This document shows, piece by piece, positions 60,211-64,000 of a stretch of DNA of 64,000 nucleotides. The position numbers and the translations under genes were made by a program. The stretch is from Serratia sp. FDAARGOS_506 (GTDB taxonomy: Bacteria > Pseudomonadota > Gammaproteobacteria > Enterobacterales > Enterobacteriaceae), in the NCBI RefSeq assembly GCF_003812745.1, contig NZ_CP033831.1:992001-1056000 (forward strand), read 5' to 3'. Below the pieces are notes generated by a model, which was not told the origin of the DNA, ran no database searches, and saw nothing but the letters and a program-made list of their open reading frames with translations. Positions within the stretch are counted from its first letter, which is position 1. The number at the start of each line of letters is the position of its first letter.

Positions 60211-60618
60211 CTATTCCCGTTTCAGCCGATCGGTGTTGGCCAGATAGAGCGTCACCACCAGCACCAATATCGCCGCGGCGTAGATCAAGGTATCGATGGG
60301 ATTCTTGTGGTCCACGATAATCAAACGAATAATCGCGGTAATGCCAATGTAAATAAAATAGCGCAGCGGGAAATGATAACCCGACTCAAAATACTTGACG
60401 ATCAAGGCGATAAATTCAAAGTACAAGAAATAAATCACGATACCTTCAATCAACAGGTAAGAAGAGGATTCTTCGCTGTTGATAAATAACACCTTCGCCA
60501 GGTGGATGGTCTCCTTAACCAGAAACACCACCAGAATTGCCGCCAGCAGCAGCAAGCCTACGTTCAGTACCCGCTGAAGCCCTTTCGCTATCATTATCGA
60601 ACGCGACGTTTTTGCCAT
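60211..60618 (-). CDS. psiE: Phosphate-starvation-inducible protein PsiE
   Basis: A 135-residue inner membrane protein with four helices. It contains [34 protein letters not shown] and [18 protein letters not shown], the PsiE core. In E. coli it is induced by phosphate starvation and controlled by CRP; molecular role unknown. It lies next to malG, as in E. coli. Confidence 0.94.
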   Translation of the reverse strand: MAKTSRSIMIAKGLQRVLNVGLLLLAAILVVFLVKETIHLAKVLFINSEESSSYLLIEGIVIYFLYFEFIALIVKYFESGYHFPLRYFIYIGITAIIRLIIVDHKNPIDTLIYAAAILVLVVTLYLANTDRLKRE

Positions 60619-60843
60619 AAAACCTCTCTCTGAATGCCGCTAATATGATTCAACCGTGCCAATATAGGCATTGTCTTAAAAATTACCCCCCGCGCGAAAG
60701 CACTTTAAACCCCATTTAATTCATAAAGTTATAATAAGATGTTTCTGACTTATAGATTTGTAGCAAATCGAAATGTCAACTATCATGGGTCACAGAGATC
60801 TTTACATAAAACCAATAACCTCGAATTAACAAGGGAATTCTTT

Positions 60844-62277
60844 ATGCGCGCTAAACTTAACGGACTGGTCGCTGCAGGCCTGTTTACCTGTGCATTGTCC
60901 GGCCACGCCGCCGGCCTGGTAACCCCTGACAACGATCTGCGTAACGATCTCGCCTGGTTGTCTGACCGCGGCGTCATCAACGTCAGTTTGTCCACCTGGC
61001 CGCTGAGCCAGGAAGAGATCAGTTCCGTTATCGCGCAGGCCAAACCGGTCACCAATACCGAGAAAAACGTCATCGACCGCGTGCAGCGCCGTGTCGATGC
61101 CTTGAAAGCCAACATCCGCGTCAGCGGTTACGCGTCGACGGATAAACCCGGCACCCCGCAGGGCTTTGGTCAAAATGAGTACGCCGACGATCGCCTGACC
61201 ATCGGCGCCGGCGCCAACGGCGAGTTCTGGGATGTGCGTCTGCAGGGCTCGGTGGAAGGCGATCAGCGCGTCAGCGACGGCTCCAAATTCAACATGAACG
61301 GCTCCTACGGCGCGGTGAAAATCTGGAACCAGTGGCTTTCCTTCGGCGAAGTTTCCCAGTGGTGGGGCCCTGGCTACGACGGCAGCCTGATCCGCTCCGA
61401 CGCCGCACGCCCGGTGGCGGGCTTTATGCTGCAGCGCGCCGACCAATCACCGTTTGAAACCCCTTGGCTGTCGTGGATCGGCCGCTGGCAATACCAGCTG
61501 ACCGCCGGCCAGCTGTCGCAGTACAGTGCCGTCCCGCATACCAAATTGTTTGGCGGTCGCTTCACCATGATGCCGACCGACTTCCTGGAGTTGGGGGCAT
61601 CACGCGTCATGATGTGGGGTGGTGAAGGCCGTCCGCAGTCGTGGCATTCCTTCTGGGATGGCGTAACCGGTAACGATAACACCGGCGATCCGAAAAACGA
61701 TCCGGGCAACCAGCTGGGCGGCTTTGATTTCAAACTCAAGCTGCAGCCGCTTATCGGCATGCCCGTCAGCCTTTATGGTCAGATTACCGGTGAAGACGAA
61801 GCAGGCATGCTGCCGTCACATAACGCCTACCTGTTGGGTCTGGAAGGGCACCCCGAGTGGGGCCCAACGACCATTAACTGGTATATCGAAGGTGCTGACA
61901 CTCGTTCTGAATTCAGTACCAAGGATGTGATCTATCAACACTATGTTTATCGCGGCGGTTACTACCAGCAAGGTTACCCGCTAGGCCACCCGATGGGTGG
62001 TGACGGCCAGATGCTGTCCGGCCGCGTAGAGCTGGTGCTGGACGACAGCCAACGCTGGAGCACCCGCTTGGTATACGCCAAAGTGAACCCAAGCAATCAG
62101 AATTACAACAAGGCATTCCCGAAATCCGATACGCTGAAGGGCATCCAGGTCGGTTGGGGTTACACCTTCCCGTCTCAGGTTAAGTTCGACACCAGCCTGT
62201 GGTACACCGACAACGATCACAGCACCGCCGATGACGTGGGTGCGGGCGTCAGCTTCGAAGTGCCGATCAACCTGTAA
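60844..62277 (+). CDS. wzi: Wzi-like outer membrane capsule assembly protein
   Basis: A 477-residue exported protein (signal peptide ending GHAAG) of the capsule assembly Wzi family: an outer membrane beta-barrel with an N-terminal helical bundle. Markers are LVTPDNDLRNDLAWLSDRGVIN, WGPGYDGSLIRSDAARPV and C-terminal GAGVSFEVPINL. Klebsiella Wzi (similar length) attaches K-type capsule to the cell surface as a lectin. No other capsule genes lie nearby. In E. coli this place (psiE-pgi) holds the yjbEFGH exopolysaccharide genes. AAGGGAATTC precedes ATG 60844. Confidence 0.88.
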   Translation: MRAKLNGLVAAGLFTCALSGHAAGLVTPDNDLRNDLAWLSDRGVINVSLSTWPLSQEEISSVIAQAKPVTNTEKNVIDRVQRRVDALKANIRVSGYASTDKPGTPQGFGQNEYADDRLTIGAGANGEFWDVRLQGSVEGDQRVSDGSKFNMNGSYGAVKIWNQWLSFGEVSQWWGPGYDGSLIRSDAARPVAGFMLQRADQSPFETPWLSWIGRWQYQLTAGQLSQYSAVPHTKLFGGRFTMMPTDFLELGASRVMMWGGEGRPQSWHSFWDGVTGNDNTGDPKNDPGNQLGGFDFKLKLQPLIGMPVSLYGQITGEDEAGMLPSHNAYLLGLEGHPEWGPTTINWYIEGADTRSEFSTKDVIYQHYVYRGGYYQQGYPLGHPMGGDGQMLSGRVELVLDDSQRWSTRLVYAKVNPSNQNYNKAFPKSDTLKGIQVGWGYTFPSQVKFDTSLWYTDNDHSTADDVGAGVSFEVPINL

Positions 62278-62290
62278 TTTTTTGCAGGCA

Positions 62291-62319
62291 TAAAAAAACC
62301 CGCCGCGGCGGGTTTTTTA
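62291..62319 (+). terminator. Bidirectional terminator between wzi and pgi
   Basis: AAAAAACCCGCC pairs with GGCGGGTTTTTT, with A and T runs on the two sides serving both convergent genes. Confidence 0.93.
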
Positions 62320-62338
62320 TTGGCCTCAGCTCAGACGA

Positions 62339-63985
<1,647 letters not shown>

Positions 63986-64000
63986 AGCAACACTCTTAGG

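Overview
This window is a chromosomal segment of a Serratia, most probably S. marcescens or a close relative. Three things point there. Coding DNA is GC-rich and enterobacterial. Gene order follows the E. coli 91-92 min region (ssb/uvrA, yjbQR, tyrB, alr, dnaB, qorA, pspG, dusA, zur, yjbJ, dinF, lexA, dgkA, plsB, ubiAC, mal genes, psiE, pgi). A single-module C-A-T-TE peptide synthetase at 9414-13352 has the architecture and serine-type specificity residues expected of SwrW, the serrawettin W1 (serratamolide) synthetase. No tRNA, rRNA, CRISPR array, insertion sequence or prophage was seen.

Layout. 1-4715: the end of accC, then yhdT-panF-prmA and dusB-fis behind a well conserved fis promoter. 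4796-8710: small envelope proteins, two lipid A modification genes (lpxO-like and lpxP-like) and an orphan glutamine-amidotransferase-like protein. 8711-15525: an AT-rich leader and the synthetase gene, then a cid/lrg-type membrane pair with a divergent LysR regulator. 15603-22064: the transporters yjcE and ghxP (PurR-like boxes upstream of ghxP), then small metabolic and stress genes. 22128-25764: divergent ssb and uvrA around a LexA box. 26098-32295: a MipA-type outer membrane protein, an M48 peptidase, maa, yjbR/yjbQ, tyrB, an Lrp-family regulator and a periplasmic PheC-like (cyclohexadienyl dehydratase) gene. 32340-37697: alr, dnaB, qorA, pspG (sigma-54 promoter) and dusA. 37900-38997: a secreted TPR protein and an ECF sigma factor in the same frame, separated by one TGA. 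39026-47589: acetyltransferase, zur, yjbJ, dinF, lexA, dgkA, plsB, ubiA, ubiC.

47835-51394 holds an accessory unit (18-bp perfect palindrome, MHS-type transporter, LacI-family regulator, nucleoside hydrolase) that reads as a self-regulated nucleoside salvage operon. 51450-60055 is the maltose regulon with divergent malK and malE arms. It has two unusual features: a shortened GH13-like gene ahead of malK that lacks most catalytic motifs, and a large palindromic element between malE and malF with a shorter relative downstream of malG. psiE, a wzi-like outer membrane gene and pgi close the window.

The observations most worth following up are the TPR/sigma pair with no conventional start codon, the GH13-like pseudoenzyme in the mal operon, the mal palindromic elements, the PheC-like gene beside an aromatic aminotransferase, the amidotransferase-like protein that seems to lack its catalytic His, and the palindrome-LacI-nucleoside hydrolase unit. 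All functional statements rest on reading motifs and remembered homologues; no database search was run.
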